A DNA stretch of 64,000 nucleotides. Source: Volvariella volvacea V23 (Eukaryota > Basidiomycota > Agaricomycetes > Agaricales > Pluteaceae). Below are positions 12,151-24,455 of the stretch, one piece after another; position 1 is the stretch's first letter; each line of letters begins with the position of its first letter. Location: NCBI GenBank assembly GCA_000349905.1, contig KB722740.1, forward strand, positions 1,651,309 to 1,715,308, read 5' to 3'. The notes below the pieces were generated by a model, which was given only the letters and a program-made list of their open reading frames with translations, was not told the origin of the DNA and did no database searches. A program made the translations under genes and the position numbers.

Positions 12151-13368
12151 TCAGTACCGTCCTTCTCGTCCTCCTTCTCTCCCTTTCCCCTCTTTTTCCT
12201 CATCCTCACTCTCACGCGCACTTCCTTCGTAATCCCGTGCAATTCGTCCAATCTCTCTCTTAATATCCTTCACTTCCTGCGTTTTCTCCATCCACAAATC
12301 TATATCAAATCCTTCTGCCTTGTACACTACACGTCTCCTTGCAGAGATGGAGTGATCAAGTAATGAGGTATACGAGAGTTCCCTGCCGCGGTAGAGGAAC
12401 CAAAGGTATCCACCTATGACGGTGGAAAGACCTGATAGGTATGTTATCGGCTCCATTACGTCCCTAGAGCAGCGCCTTCCCCATGAGTCCTTATAAGCAC
12501 CGATGATGGACACCCAGACTCACCACCCGTAATCCCAAAATGTTAGCCGAGCAACAGCACCCCAGTATACGACGAGAAACCCAAACCCACCCATCGCCAT
12601 GCGTTGGACACCTCGCCGGGCTTCCTTGTCGCAGGTGAGCTTCAGGGCCTCCATTGAGGCAAGCTGCGACTCGAGTTGTTCGAGTCGGAGTCGAAGGTAG
12701 TGTGTGCGGTCAGCGAAGGTGGGTACCTCGACTTGGAGTGATACCTCGGTTGGTTCTGTCTCACCAGGAGGGCCTTGAGCATCCTTGTTGGAGGCGGTGT
12801 CCTTGTCACTGTGCGGATACTGGACCGTGATAGAGAACTTGGCAGCACGCGCAGCATCTTTGATAAAGTCGGCTATGTCTGTTGATTCCGACCACTCCAG
12901 GTGCTGCCCGCTGGGGGAGTGATTACGGAAGGTAATCGTTGGTCGTTCATGGGGTGGAAGATGACCGGCAAGTTTCCTGTAGCTGGGGGATTGCAGGAGT
13001 GATGCAAGGATAAGTTGACCCGCATGAGAGAGGGGCTGTGATGGGTGGAGGAGGAAGACGGTCGGTGGCGTATCTCTGGATGACGTCGATGCAGGTTGAG
13101 ACGGCCGTGGGGTCAGCTGGTCCAAGGGGAGGATAAGCTTGAAAAGATGGGAGGAGGTTGGAGACAGCTTGCCTGTCGTAAGTCGTGACATGAGGCTTGA
13201 TGTTATCTGCAGCAACGTGTACGAACCTTTTCCCGGGCTCAAGCGGTCCAGCGCGCGGGTGTCCGAGCCCTTTGCATGCTTTGGGGAGCCGTAGAGAAAG
13301 GTTGCGTGGTTGACATTGATGTTGCTGGTGGTGTATCTGCGGAGGAGGCCCAGATGGATGCGGTCCAT
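12151..13368 (-). CDS. MCU: Mitochondrial calcium uniporter pore subunit (MCU family)
   Basis: Forms the Ca2+-selective pore of the inner mitochondrial membrane. Two exons (13368-12524 and 12463-12151, 60-nt GT-AG intron) give ~385 residues. Near the N-terminus MDRIHLGLLRRYTTS is basic and amphipathic, a plausible mitochondrial presequence. A coiled coil (LRLRLEQLESQLASMEALK) precedes TM1 (GFLVVYWGAVARLTFW). The intron splits the pore signature: WDYGW is followed directly by DVMEPITYLSGLST, matching the WDxMEPxTYF selectivity filter, and then comes TM2 (IGGYLWFLY). A charged C-terminal helix ends the protein. The frame is open upstream to 13452 but without an ATG, so the Met at 13368 was chosen. 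It is divergent from the next gene, with 179 bp between starts. No MICU or EMRE partner is in the window. Confidence 0.88.
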
Positions 13369-13547
13369 GAGAGGGAGGACGATGACGTCATGATCACCCG
13401 AGTCTATTGTGTGTATCTTATCAGATAACAAGGCAGCAGGTCCACGTGCCAATAAGCGGTCTGTTGGGCCACTTGTATTCTGTTCCTCATCTTTCTTTCT
13501 GTTCCCCCTCTTTTCCTTTTACTTCCACCATCTCCTCCCCATCGTTC

Positions 13548-15642
13548 ATGGACTCCACCAAGCAGCAGCGGCCATCAGAGCTGTCGCCCCATCCCAGGCC
13601 GTCCGTCCAGCTCCAGCCGCAACCGCCGCCGCAATCAATCCAGCTCCCTCCGCTCAACGTCTCACTCCCCTCTTCCCCGCGTTCAAGTGCTCTCCCTTCT
13701 CCTCCGGATAGCCCGTCATCGGTGTCATCATTCCCATCGGTGTCTTCCTCGTTTTTCTTCAGTTCCGCCGCTGCAAGTCCGCCCCACCCTTTTGGCGTCC
13801 CGCTTCCCCACCCTCACCTACATAATCTCCATCATGCTCACTCTGGACTTCAAAGCATCCGCGATGACCCTTCCTACACCCAAGGTCTCATCATTCCATC
13901 CCTTACATTGCCTTCCGCCCTTCGCCGTCCCACCTTCTACGGGCAGACGCTAGGTGACCTGAGACTTCTCGTTCTGGGTGCCCAAGGCGCTGGCAGACAC
14001 ATCGTTGAGGGACTCCTACTGGAAGAAAACGAGCACATAATCGAAGTCGGAGAATGGGAGGACTACTTCTCCCAGGACCCTATTGACGATGCCGACGCTG
14101 CAGAGAGTGGGCTAGTCGGTCAAACCCTTCGGGCAACCCCCGATGGTGGCATCGGACTATCGACTGTCAAAGTGATACGTGCCTCCACCGATTGGGTTGA
14201 ACACCGTGATGCGCATGGTCTAGAAAAGTTCGAGCCGATGCGTAATGTTGAGCTTATCGAAGTTTCTGGCTATGACCCTGCTGCTTCCCCTGCTGATGTG
14301 CGTTGAATGACCCTGATGAAATCATCAATCCCAATTCTGATGAGCTTGTTCAGGTCCAAGAGCTGCTCGACACCTTGAAATCTGTCATTCGTGCACCCTT
14401 CCAGAATGTCGCAGAGGTCCTCCACCCAGATCACAAGCCATCGGCTGTACTGGCCAACCTCGTGTCCTCCCCTTTCACTCCCCTATTCACAGCACTTATC
14501 TTCTTGCTTCCCACTGGTATGTGGTCATGTGTTTTTTAAGACTTACGCCATCAATTCATTCTTCCCCAAATCAATTAGCACCAACACCTGTCGATCACCA
14601 AATCCTGAAGGGCTTGAGTTCTGAGATTCCCATTATAGTACTCCCTCGCCTCTCTTCTCACTCTTCGCACTCGCGACCGCTTAGCCGCAAGCCATCTAAC
14701 CTTTCTCAGCCATCCCACCCACAACCCAAATTTAGACTATCCACATTCCAACCGTCCTCCGCCATCGCACTTCGTACGGGTTTATTCAATTCTCCTGAGA
14801 CTCTGGCCTTACTCCGGAGTGAAGCCACGGATCGTTTCCTCAGTTGGAGAGAAGTCGAACGAGAAGTCGAAATCATTCGACAGAAACGCGCACATGACCC
14901 TGTCATCAGACGAGATGCTTTGCATTGGAATAAGGTAAGGTGGGAAGCAGAGTGGGAGTCGGAACTTTCCGTTCAAGTTGCGAGAAGGCTAAAGGAGGAT
15001 TCCGAATTGTCAAATACCATTCGACAATCATTGAATGCTCAGCAGCAGCAACACCAACGTTCCCCCTTGGCAACTGCGGTGCCGATTTCCGTCTACCAGC
15101 AGAGAGAGTCCGATCATGGGACAACGTCATCGTCAGATTCTTCGTTATCGTCTTCGGCTCCACCATCGCCTTCAATACCGTTCTCCACGCTCAAGAACTA
15201 CGACGCCCTAGACAACATGGAATACGGATACGATTTGGATCCCCTTCATTTCCCTTCACTTGTCATGTTCTCTCTCGCTCTTCTCAATCCGCTGCAACAG
15301 AAGATTGGAAGGACAATCAACAAAATCGTGGAAGGCACGTTTGGTCAATTCACTGGCAAGACGAAATCTGCAAAATCTGCCCAGGTGTTGGGCCGCTCTG
15401 ATGCGAAATCAGAGGATGGGATTCAGAATGTTGGTAGGAGAAGGGATGGATATACTGCGGCCATGAGGAATCGAGGTGACGCGTCTCCTCCTGCATATGA
15501 AGAAGGCGAGCTCGCCCTTGGAGGATATTATGGGAGCGGTAACGGTGGACCACAGAGGCCTGGACCTGGTATTGCTTCGATTGCGGTGGGAGCGGCAGTG
15601 GTGTTCTCCGCTGGCGTTGGTGTTGGTATGTGGTTGAAGTAA
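13548..15642 (+). CDS. Tail-anchored septin-like protein with degenerate GTPase site
   Basis: Exons 13548-14297, 14354-14516 and 14579-15642 encode 658 residues. Residues 1-120 are Pro/Ser-rich. From ~145 the layout follows a septin GTPase. The P-loop position reads GAQGAGRH, where the essential GK(S/T) is lost. VELIEVSGYD stands where septins have the DxxG region, and TALIFLLPTAPTPVDHQILKGLS resembles in position the septin segment after it; the AKAD G4 motif is not seen. A helical charged segment (WREVEREVEIIRQKR...) follows. A C-terminal hydrophobic helix (IASIAVGAAVVFSAGVGVGM) suggests membrane anchoring. The septin relation is inferred from motif order, not from a search. The neighbour upstream is the divergently transcribed MCU gene. 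It is probably a non-hydrolysing membrane scaffold. Confidence 0.6.
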
Positions 15643-16581
15643 TGCTCGCTTATCACTTGGTGGGTATGGCAGAAACGTTTTTTTTTCTCCTTTTGGTGGA
15701 AGGGGGAGTCATGTCGTCCTGGTGGCGCATGTACTACTGCTTCACTTCACGAGATTTCTCCCATGTTTTTGCTTGTATTTCTAGCTTGCTCGTTGGGTGT
15801 TTGTGTGTATGGGAGAAGGGGGTGTGTAGAATTGGTGATATTTTTGTGGAGGTTATGATGTGGATGTGTACTTATTTGTATATCATCTCGATCGACGCAA
15901 CTTGCGACGAGACGGGGTTGTACTTAATTGATTGACTTGACTTGTTTACTGCTAGGATGTTGTTTTCCCTTAACTTTTTTTTTATCTTTCTACTTGTGTT
16001 TTGTGTTCGATAAATTCATGATGGACGTTGGCTTTGACTCTAGTTGTCCTTTTTCCTTTTTTTTTTTTTTTTAATCTTCTCTGCACGATCTGTTACGATT
16101 TTTCTCCTCCACCTTCCGCAGTCATTCTCATTCTCCTGTTGTTTTTATTTCCTTCCGTGTGCGTTCCACTTGTACGTATACGCTATTACCGCAGTGCTCT
16201 TTCGCATCGCCGTTGACATTGATACCGCCATCCATTCATCCATTCACCCATTCACGCATCACTCACTGTTCTCGACGCTTCATTTCCGTCTTGCCCTTTT
16301 CCTCCTCCGCCTTCACCCGTTCATACAGGCCGATTCATTGATCACGCATATCACCTTGCGTCCGATGCGCAGGCGTGATGTGATGTGCTGAGGCCCCAGA
16401 CTAATTATGCCTACGATTTAGATTTACTCGCTCTGGCGATTATGATTTATGCTAGTCTATGCTCTTTTCGACTCCGTTTAAAACCAACAACATCGCATTG
16501 CCATCATCACTGTACTTCCAATTCGAAGTAGTATAGGAGTTGAATATATACTATGTTATGCCTTGGCGATAACAGCCCTCC
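15643..16581. other. Convergent intergenic region
   Basis: 3' flank of the septin-like gene (plus strand) and of the helical protein gene (minus strand). It is strikingly pyrimidine-rich on the plus strand, with a long T-run near 16058-16073. No gene is supported. Confidence 0.5.
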
Positions 16582-19500
16582 CTACATCATATCATTGACA
16601 TCGAACATGGGGTTCTCTTTCGCAGCCTCCTCTCGCTTCGCAGTGACCTCTTCGACATGTCCGTCCACTACATCCTTAATTGCCTTTGGGACTAGAAGCA
16701 GATGATTTGAGAAGGAGAAGACGCATTTTACCCCAAAAGAACTTGCCTGGTTGTGTTATAGCAGGTAAGACGTGCTTAAGCCCATCTTCAATATCGGTCA
16801 GCCGCTTGTCGATACCAGCAATAAATTTCTGTAGGCGAATGAGGAAGTGTCAAAGGGTCTTTAACGTGTATTGCGCATTCCACAAACCTTCTGGTCTGCT
16901 GCTACAAGATCTCGAATTTGCCTGCTTGCCGTGCTGGACGCCCGCTGCAGTTCGCCTTGCGTCTTCTCCAGTTTAGCTTCGAGAACGATAACCTGAGTAA
17001 GAATATATGCACGAAGTGACGTGTTGGCATACCTCTCAAAGCTGCTTTGCCCTGTTCACTGGTGTCCTCGCTGAATTGCATCATGTTACCGACGCTCCTA
17101 GTGATGAATATTGTTAGACCCTATTCGTAATTTCGCAAGCAGTGTTAGACCTTTGCGCAGGGAGAATATAGAGCTCCGAAACGGTAAGATACGTTGTCGC
17201 AATCTTCTCCGAAAGCATGCTGACCCGGAGCGGCAACATCATTTGGGTATAGATTAGTTGGCGAGCAAGGGCTTCAACGGCGATAAGTCTGCTTTCGAGA
17301 TTGGATAGTAAATCCCATACCCGATATTGTCACCCCTCCAAGGGTTGCAGTATTTTCCATTGTCTTTGCCCAACGAGAAACAGATGGCTGAAGAACATCG
17401 TTTAATAAGGATGCGACACTCTCGAAGAATTGAGTGAGCTGGGAGAACTGAGCTTGAAGTGCTGGTCAAGTGCATTAGCTGTCTGTGATATGCACCGAGG
17501 TTTCTGGCAACGTACTGGTGAACGCTCCCACAGCCTTCTTCAGGACGGGTAGCATAGCCTGAAGACCTGCTGTGGTCAGCTTGAGGCTGGTAAGTGAAGC
17601 AATCGTTTGGCTTATTTGCTCCTGTTGGTTGATAAGTTGCTCTGCAGCATTGTTGTATGCTGTCCGGGATGCTTCGAGGTTAGCACGAGTTTGATCGACC
17701 TGCAAGTAAGTCAGTATCATAGACTAAAGAGTTCCTGAAACCGGTTTACCTGGAACTTTGCATTCTCCACAGCCAGTTTCTAGGAAAATTTCCGTTAAGC
17801 CGAGGGACATCATAGCAAACACAAGACATACCGCAGCACTACTGCTCGACCCTCCCTTTGAAGGTGGAGGTGGTGTAGCAGGGCCGGTGGCTGACACTCC
17901 AGTCTGCTGAAGGGTCAAGTTTACTTTGGTCACCAGCTGCTGCAAGCTTGCAACCGACTGGTTGATGCTAGGCTTGAACTTATCCAGAGCGTTGTCATCT
18001 GCAGCCTGAGGTGAACTGGCAATTCGAATAATACTCTGAATGACTGAAATAGAGCTCTCCATTATTGGAAGGAGTTCGGCAGATATCGGCTTCTTCCCAT
18101 CCAATCGCTCCTTAATGTTCTCCAAGCTCTTCTCGACATACAAGCCGCCATTTCCCTGCAGAATAATTGCCAGTATGAACACTGTAGAGCATTAACGGAA
18201 TTATCAGACGCACACTACCAGTACCACGGATCTTGTCCCAATCGGGTCCATCATTGGGGCCGCCTGCGACAAGAAGTTGCAATGCTGTGACGAGACTCAA
18301 CACTCTACCGGCCTCTAGTGCACCGGCATCAGCGAGTGCTGCAGCGGAAGCTTGAGTAGCCTTTGCAGACTGAACAGGAGTGTAACCACTTGTATCGTCG
18401 GCTTTGCCGTCGTTGCCGTCTTTGCGATCGTTAGGACTTTTACCTTGAAGCATACCAATGCCAGCCATGGCAGCCTGTGATTTGAGTGTCACCATACCGA
18501 GCACTGCATTACCCGCTGAAACTGCAAGTTGTGTAAGACTTTCCACTGTCTGCATACCAACCAAGTCCCATCTGATTGAGGAATATTATCAGCAACACAC
18601 AAGGAAAGTCATAAGATAAATGTATGCTTGCTCACCCGGTGGGAACATTCTTCACCGCAGTGTGGAAGTCATCCTCAGCGTTCTCAAATGACTACTCCGC
18701 GGTTAGCACAATAAAAAATTGGGATGTTATCTGCATGCCTTCTTCATGAGATCCTTGGCTTCCTTAGCGGCAGCTACGCGTTCCTCCTCTGACTTTTTGC
18801 GTTCTTCGAGGATACCAAGTTGCACCTCATTGGCCTTGAGCTTTTGCTCAGCCGTTCCAACCTATTAAATACTGGTTTAATACCAGAGAGGATGACTATT
18901 ACACAGTATACAATGTGAAACATACTTGGTTGGTGCATGCGACGACCATCTCTGAAGCGAGATTCGAAATACCATGAAACGCGTCCTCAGTTTCTTTAGA
19001 GGCATTTCTTCGAAGAAGGACATGGAGTTTCGATATGAGTATAATGGTATGCCTGTTGAAAACACCTACGCGCAAATCTGGGCGAGGTCAAGCGCTGACT
19101 GGATCTGATCTGGAAGATATGCTTCCACCTGCAGATGAAACAATATAAGAATACAATGCGATAAGATAGATACGTTTCTTGCCTCCTGAGGACTGCCTTT
19201 GAGGATTGTCAGGACCGCGTTCTTGATGACATCGGGGATTTGATTTGAGGCATTTTGGATGCGCGTCATGTTTTTATGCGCGGATCCAAATGCAGTGTAG
19301 CCATTACCGACCTAAGATTGGGGCAAAGTTAGCAGAGGATCCTCGGGATTTGCAACTCATCATCACCATTTGCATTAAACATGCTTTGAATGAGCCAGGG
19401 TGAGTAGCGTACTGCCACTTATACGGAACTGCATCTTCAGCGTTCACAAGGGCTGGTGTATGGAAAATTATCAGAGTATGAAAAAGGAGGGGCATAGTCA

Positions 19501-19751
19501 TTGCGTACAGAAGTCGTCTGTGCTAGCAGATATGATCATGACAGACCCGAGCAAAGCGATTGATAATGGAGCTGGCTGAAGCAAGTCTCCCCAGTTTGTG
19601 TTGCACCACATCCTAAGGTACAAGCCATTGTGAGTACCATACCACAACGTAAGAATACAAACACAAACGTCATCCAGCTATCCTCGTTAACCTGCTTGCC
19701 GGTCGAAACCTTGGCGATAGCATTACGGGTGGCCGCCAAATCTGTGGACAT
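16582..19751 (-). CDS. Large alpha-helical protein, possible pore-forming-like partner of the neighbouring lectin
   Basis: A many-exon gene on the minus strand (start ATG 19751, stop 16582-16584) with introns of ~45-60 nt. The last intron, 16746-16692, has a GC-AG border. The product is almost all helix and coiled coil, for example LKANEVQLGILEERKKSEEE and RANLEASRTAYNNAAEQLI. Two hydrophobic stretches rich in Ala and Gly stand out: LTQLAVSAGNAVLGMVTLKS and ALEAGRVLSLVTALQLLVAGG. They could insert in membranes, as the hairpins of ClyA/Xax-type alpha-helical pore formers do. A Ser/Pro-rich linker separates two helical halves. The protein ends FDVNDMM; the divergent lectin protein ends in a similar DDIGDMM. 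Both share a LGGL(I/V)A segment late in the chain. No signal peptide is seen. The family is not recognised, the role is inferred, and inner exon joins are partly uncertain. Confidence 0.6.
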
Positions 19752-19820
19752 GATGATGATAGACTTGTCAAGTGACTTTCAAACTGCAGAGTACTGAGGA
19801 TCGTAAAGGAGTTGGGGGCA

Positions 19821-19830
19821 GTTTATATAG
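19821..19830 (-). promoter_or_regulatory. TATA box of the helical protein gene
   Basis: On the minus strand the sequence reads CTATATAAAC, 70 bp upstream of the ATG at 19751. It is identical in ten bases to the element in front of the divergent lectin gene. Confidence 0.6.
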
Positions 19831-20673
19831 TGTGCTTCATATCAGATTTTTGTACGTCCTACGCAGGGTTACACATTTACGAGTGTCTTTCAATTAGGTC
19901 CTTCCATCGAGTAACGTTCATTCAACCTGTCAAATCAGCAAGCCAGACAGAATGAATTCTTCCACTCACCGGGTTGACATGATTGCGTCCAAGGGCTTCC
20001 CAGATAAATGTATAATATTCTTAGGAGTTTTTACTAGTACTAGGGGATAATCAAAGCTGCTGTAAAACTGACAGATGGACCTTACCGCGTCAATGTCAAT
20101 TTTGCAACTGAACCACCACATTCAACCCTATTAATTGCCCACTAGCGTATCTACTCTCCTGAATGCAGTCCAATATCGCTAACTCAGTAATATTATTCCC
20201 ATACCCCTCTTCGGATCGTGACTAGCCCTTCTTCGCATGCTTCCAAGGATGCTTCTCTGTCAACGAAAATGTCTGATTTCTAACATTTCCAGTGCCTGAA
20301 TCCTGTTAGCTGTTCCAGGCATGAAGAAAGGTGCAGGCATAGTAGTTATGCCTTCAAAACTGGCACTTCAGATCCCTCATTCATTGGTTATCAACTTGGA
20401 ACAGAAGTTTAGAGGATTCAGAGGCAAATAGAGACAAACAATAGCTACAACACGACTCTCATTTGCCAGTCGGCCATTCTTTCCAATATCATGTCAACCA
20501 TAGGGGTCTTGACAGATAGGATGATGAGTGTCCAGTTAATGTCCATTCAACATGGCACCCACTGGCAGCTCCAAGTTGCTCTCTACATCTGTCAAGCGGT
20601 ATTAATCAGTTCCATTACACAGGGGAATATTTCAGGAGACTTGGACATCCCCTGAATGACAACTTGAACCCAT

Positions 20674-20683
20674 CTATATAAAC
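20674..20683 (+). promoter_or_regulatory. TATA box of the lectin gene
   Basis: CTATATAAAC lies about 80 bp upstream of the ATG at 20763. Strong TATA boxes in fungi often mark regulated, highly inducible genes. Confidence 0.6.
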
Positions 20684-20762
20684 TTGGAATACCAATTTTC
20701 CTAACGCAGTGCTTTAAATCCTCCAAGCTGTTTCGCCTCTGCAATCCTTTCTTTGAGTAATC

Positions 20763-23700
20763 ATGCCTTTGAGTCTGGTATGTGCCTCTTTTGAATCATG
20801 GTAAGCGTCGTACTCATCGCTTCGAAATCTAGAGAAGCACAGCCCTTGCCACCGCTGTCTGCGACGCCGGAATCCGAGTTTACACAAAAACAGGCAATGG
20901 AGATGTTCGAGAAGGATGTAACGACACATCCTTGCAGACGCTTAATTCTGCTAAAACACGCGGTGATCGTGGTCAGTACTACCCTAGGCTTTGCTCCTGA
21001 CAAGCACCAGCCTCACCTTTACCTTATTTTGCAGATGTCGTTGATATGGCTGATGGCTGGTTCCCAGGTTCATCACATAACATCCTTGCATCCTCTTTTA
21101 TATGAAGCGCTTATTTTATCCACAGGTGAACTACGATTCAACTGTAGTCCAGAGAGCACATTATGTGCTTTTGCGGTATGTATCTATAGCTTTTTTTACA
21201 TAGATAATTCGAAGCTCATACAGCTCCAGTGGGATAGCTGGAGTCAGTCTGTGTTCTATCAAACCGAAGATGGCAGCATTCGCGAGAGACGCCACCTCAA
21301 TCGCTGGGAAATCACAAGCTTTGTTCAACCAGATTGCATGATGGGGACGAGCATAGCTGCAGTCTGGGGTAATTATGCTCGTATCATTGTATTGCTTTTT
21401 CAGGATAGCGAAGACTATTTGTGCTTCCGGTAAGTAATCTTCGGTACAAGAATTTGACACCTAATAGCGAGGCTAAATAATCCACCTAGTGTCTTTGAGG
21501 GTGGCAGGTGGAAGCCAGCTGTGCGATTACAAAAAGCAGCCAAGTGTACAGGAATTGGAGTGACAAGTTGGAATAGTAAGTATAGTTGATCTTCATTAGG
21601 ACCCTTCTATGCTGTATTAACGTGTTGCAGACTGTCGGGATATAAGGGTGTACTTTCAAGATGACCAGAATGTTGTGCGAGAATATTGTGGTAGCTATAA
21701 TAGCAATAATTGGTACGCATTATGCGCAACGATTCTGAGTGCTCCATTGGTTCACACAACTATGCAAAAGGACGTTAGGCGATTTTGTGCACCAGTGTAC
21801 CATCCCCATTGGCGATATTGCTGCAGTTAACTGGGAATACGACGGTCGCCGTGAAATTAGGTATATGACGCTGTAATATCACCATTCTAAGTGATATTTA
21901 TTTCTTTTCAGACTCTATTTTCAGGAGGAAAATTGCGATATCATCGAATGGTGCTATTCTTCTGGTCCAGGGGCTTGTTGGAAACAGTCAGTGTGCTTTG
22001 TTCAGAGGAATGTAGCCCATATAGCTGAAAACATTCTCACTATTGTAGAGGAGCATTCAGACAGTCAGCGCTGCCCAACTCCGACGTTGTTGCTTATGTT
22101 CGCCAACCAGGACATGGCTTTTACATTGTTGTGATGTGGGCTGGGCCAGATCAAGCGAGTTTTCTGAAGCTCTTTCATGGGTCGTTATCTAATATTTCAA
22201 TGTCTTGTAGCTCCTCTATCAGCGAGTAAACCCAGAAGGCTGGAACTGGATGAATCCCACTCCTATCGCATTCCTCCAGGCCGCCGGTCGCTTTGTGGGC
22301 AAGTTTTCAGGAAAGCCATTCACTGGTTAGTTTTCCATCAACAATCCTTGAATTTGTCACTAATCTTGCCTAGACAATACCTCGAGGACTGATCAGAGGG
22401 TGATCAAAAGAGTCAACATCCGCTGTGGATATCTAATCGATGCCATCTCGCTCGATTTTACAGATGGATCATCTACGGGGTGGCATGGAGGTAGCAATGG
22501 TTCTCAGCATTCCTTCTCTCTGAGCGACGGCGAAGACATCACGGACGTCTTGGTGACGACAGATGGCAATTTTATCTCAGCCCTGCAATTCATCACGTCC
22601 AAAGGTTTTTTTTTCACTTACCACGTCATACTCGGGCTTAAATTTTTGTGATGTCAGGACGCAATTCCGACTGGTTCGGTCGCAAAACGGGGCAAGTTAT
22701 CAGTTGGCAGATGGGAGGGCGTGCGCTGGGTGGCTTCCTGGGTGCCGAAGGGTTATACATCAATGGATTGATGGTGAGCATCTGAGTTTAATAAATCAGT
22801 ATGCCTTTAACCATTATTCCACCCAAACAAAGCCATTCTGGTCTGAACGTTTCAGCCCAGCTACACTCACCAATTTACAATCTTGTATCACCGAAGCGGA
22901 TCATCTTGGAAAGGAAATAGAGCTAGCACGCCAGCATTGCAGCACGCTGCGCACGCAGACTGAAAACCTTCAATATGACATCGAGAACAGCTTACGCAGT
23001 CCAGCTGACCACGCTATACAAGGTGTAATGGTGCTTTCTGGATCAATTGAGACCTTGTACAATGAAACCAAGGCAGTTGTAGAGGCACAGAAGGCAGAGA
23101 TTGACAAGATGATCAAGGTTTGCAAGAATCAAGCACTTGTTGTCCACAAGCGTTTCCAGCATCTTTACGAAAGATCGGACGGGATGATGAAGCTTGCTTC
23201 CAATGTGGGCATGGAGATTTTCCGGCTCTTCCTTCTTGGCTGACAACAGAGTAGTTGAGTACGGAGCTGACCGCCCAGCTTGGAGCCTCAGAAGGCAAAG
23301 TTACGAGACTGAATAAACTCCAAGAGGTAGCAGATGGTTTGCGGAGGGGTGCCGAAGCTAGGGAGTCCGCAGCGCAGTAAGTAACTTACAGAAAACGTAG
23401 ACTCTGCACCCTGATGTATTGTTGCGTTCCAGAGAGAAGAGAGCAACGGCAGAGGCGTCTGTACGAAAAGCCCAAGAAACAAAAAGAGAAGCAGAAAAAA
23501 AACGCGATAGCAGCAGAACCTCTAGAGTTCGTATGCCCTTTTGTTCACGCGTACATTTTTGAATATATTTGCAGATCGTGCGGGATATCTTCACTTTTGG
23601 TCTCGGAGAGATCGGAGATTGGGGAGGGTTAAATGAAGCTATCAGATACGCCGACAAACTGATCGAGTCCGCCCAAAGAAACGCCCAAGCAGCCTATGAT

Positions 23701-24090
23701 GATATTCGAGCGGCTGAGAACACCTTGCGCGATGTTCGAAGGGAGATCGATCAGTTCCACAGTTTGCGGTCCTCTGTCACCTCGTACAGAGGCACCCTTG
23801 AATCTACTCGGACTCAGGCCATTGCGCTCAAGGACAAAAACCTGGAGTTGGCAAACAAATCTCTGGACATATCTACATATCTCGGTGGCCTAGTTGCACG
23901 GACGGAGACCATAAAGACGAAGCTGAGTGCTGCTCAGTTCGCTAGGGCAATCCTGTCTGTTGAACAGCTGCTGTTGACACCTACGAAGGTGAAAGGACTC
24001 CTTCTAGATCGTCCTGAGAGGCTTGAGAGTACAATGGAGATCATTGCGCGTAGTGATGAAGTAGCAGATGACATCGGGGATATGATGTAG
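20763..24090 (+). CDS. Fucose-lectin-like propeller - jacalin-like - alpha-helical protein
   Basis: A many-exon gene. Exon 1 is only 15 nt (20763-20777); exon 2 is 20833-20971. The N-terminal part (to ~22,130) has repeats of the fungal fucose-specific lectin (AAL) six-bladed propeller: STALATAVCDAGIRVYTK, LQWDSWSQSVFYQTEDGSIR, MGTSIAAVWGNYARI, NCRDIRVYFQDD, REIRLYFQEE. These show the typical 'IRVYFQ..G.I.E' blade core. At ~22,300-22,790 a jacalin-like beta-prism domain follows (IKRVNIRCGYLIDAISLDF, then GWHGGSNGSQHSFSL). From ~22,840 to the stop it is helical coiled coil, with a hydrophobic Gly-rich segment RDIFTFGLGEIGDWGGLNEAI that could contact membranes. Known lectins of these folds bind cell-surface sugars. 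A role in defence or antagonism together with its divergent neighbour is inference. No signal peptide is visible and some exon joins are uncertain. Confidence 0.72.
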
Positions 24091-24455
24091 ACTTGTCGGT
24101 AGCGCAAAGCACGCGAGGGTTTCTCTGAGAGACTGGACAAATATATAAATTAGATGGTTTATATGGTTGAATATCCTAGTGCAACAGTGGACATGCCATC
24201 TGATTAGAACTTGTAAGGCATAAAGTGGCTCGTTTACAGCTTGGAGACGTGCACATCGGTAACTTGGCCGACGACACCGCATTTACTACATATACAACAG
24301 CCAGCGTCTAGAAACATCTTGTGTCTTCAATTTCCCATGTTCCTCGGATAGTCTCTCCACTCTGTTGGAGCAATAATCGTCGTGTCAGTGTCAAACGCCA
24401 CGTCTACTAAAGATAAAATGGGACAATGGTCTCTTGAATTCTCCGGGTCAAGGAA
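24091..24455. other. Convergent intergenic region
   Basis: 3' flanks of the lectin gene and of the Cys-rich membrane protein gene. The exact end of the latter is not settled and may fall near 24,415-24,456. No further gene is supported. Confidence 0.45.

Larger units (their letters stand above)
19752..20762. other. Divergent promoter region between the helical and lectin genes
   Basis: A 1,011-bp region between two outward-facing starts. Each side has a CTATATAAAC element about 70-80 bp from its ATG. No coding region is supported between them. The shared core suggests joint, inducible transcription, which is inference. Confidence 0.6.

Noticed and set aside
13452..13452. Upstream start for the MCU gene at 13452
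   Set aside because: That codon is TTG. The first ATG in frame is at 13368 and opens a good mitochondrial presequence.
14940..15401. 153-residue plus-strand frame
   Set aside because: It overlaps the last exon of the septin-like gene in another frame. It has no motif.
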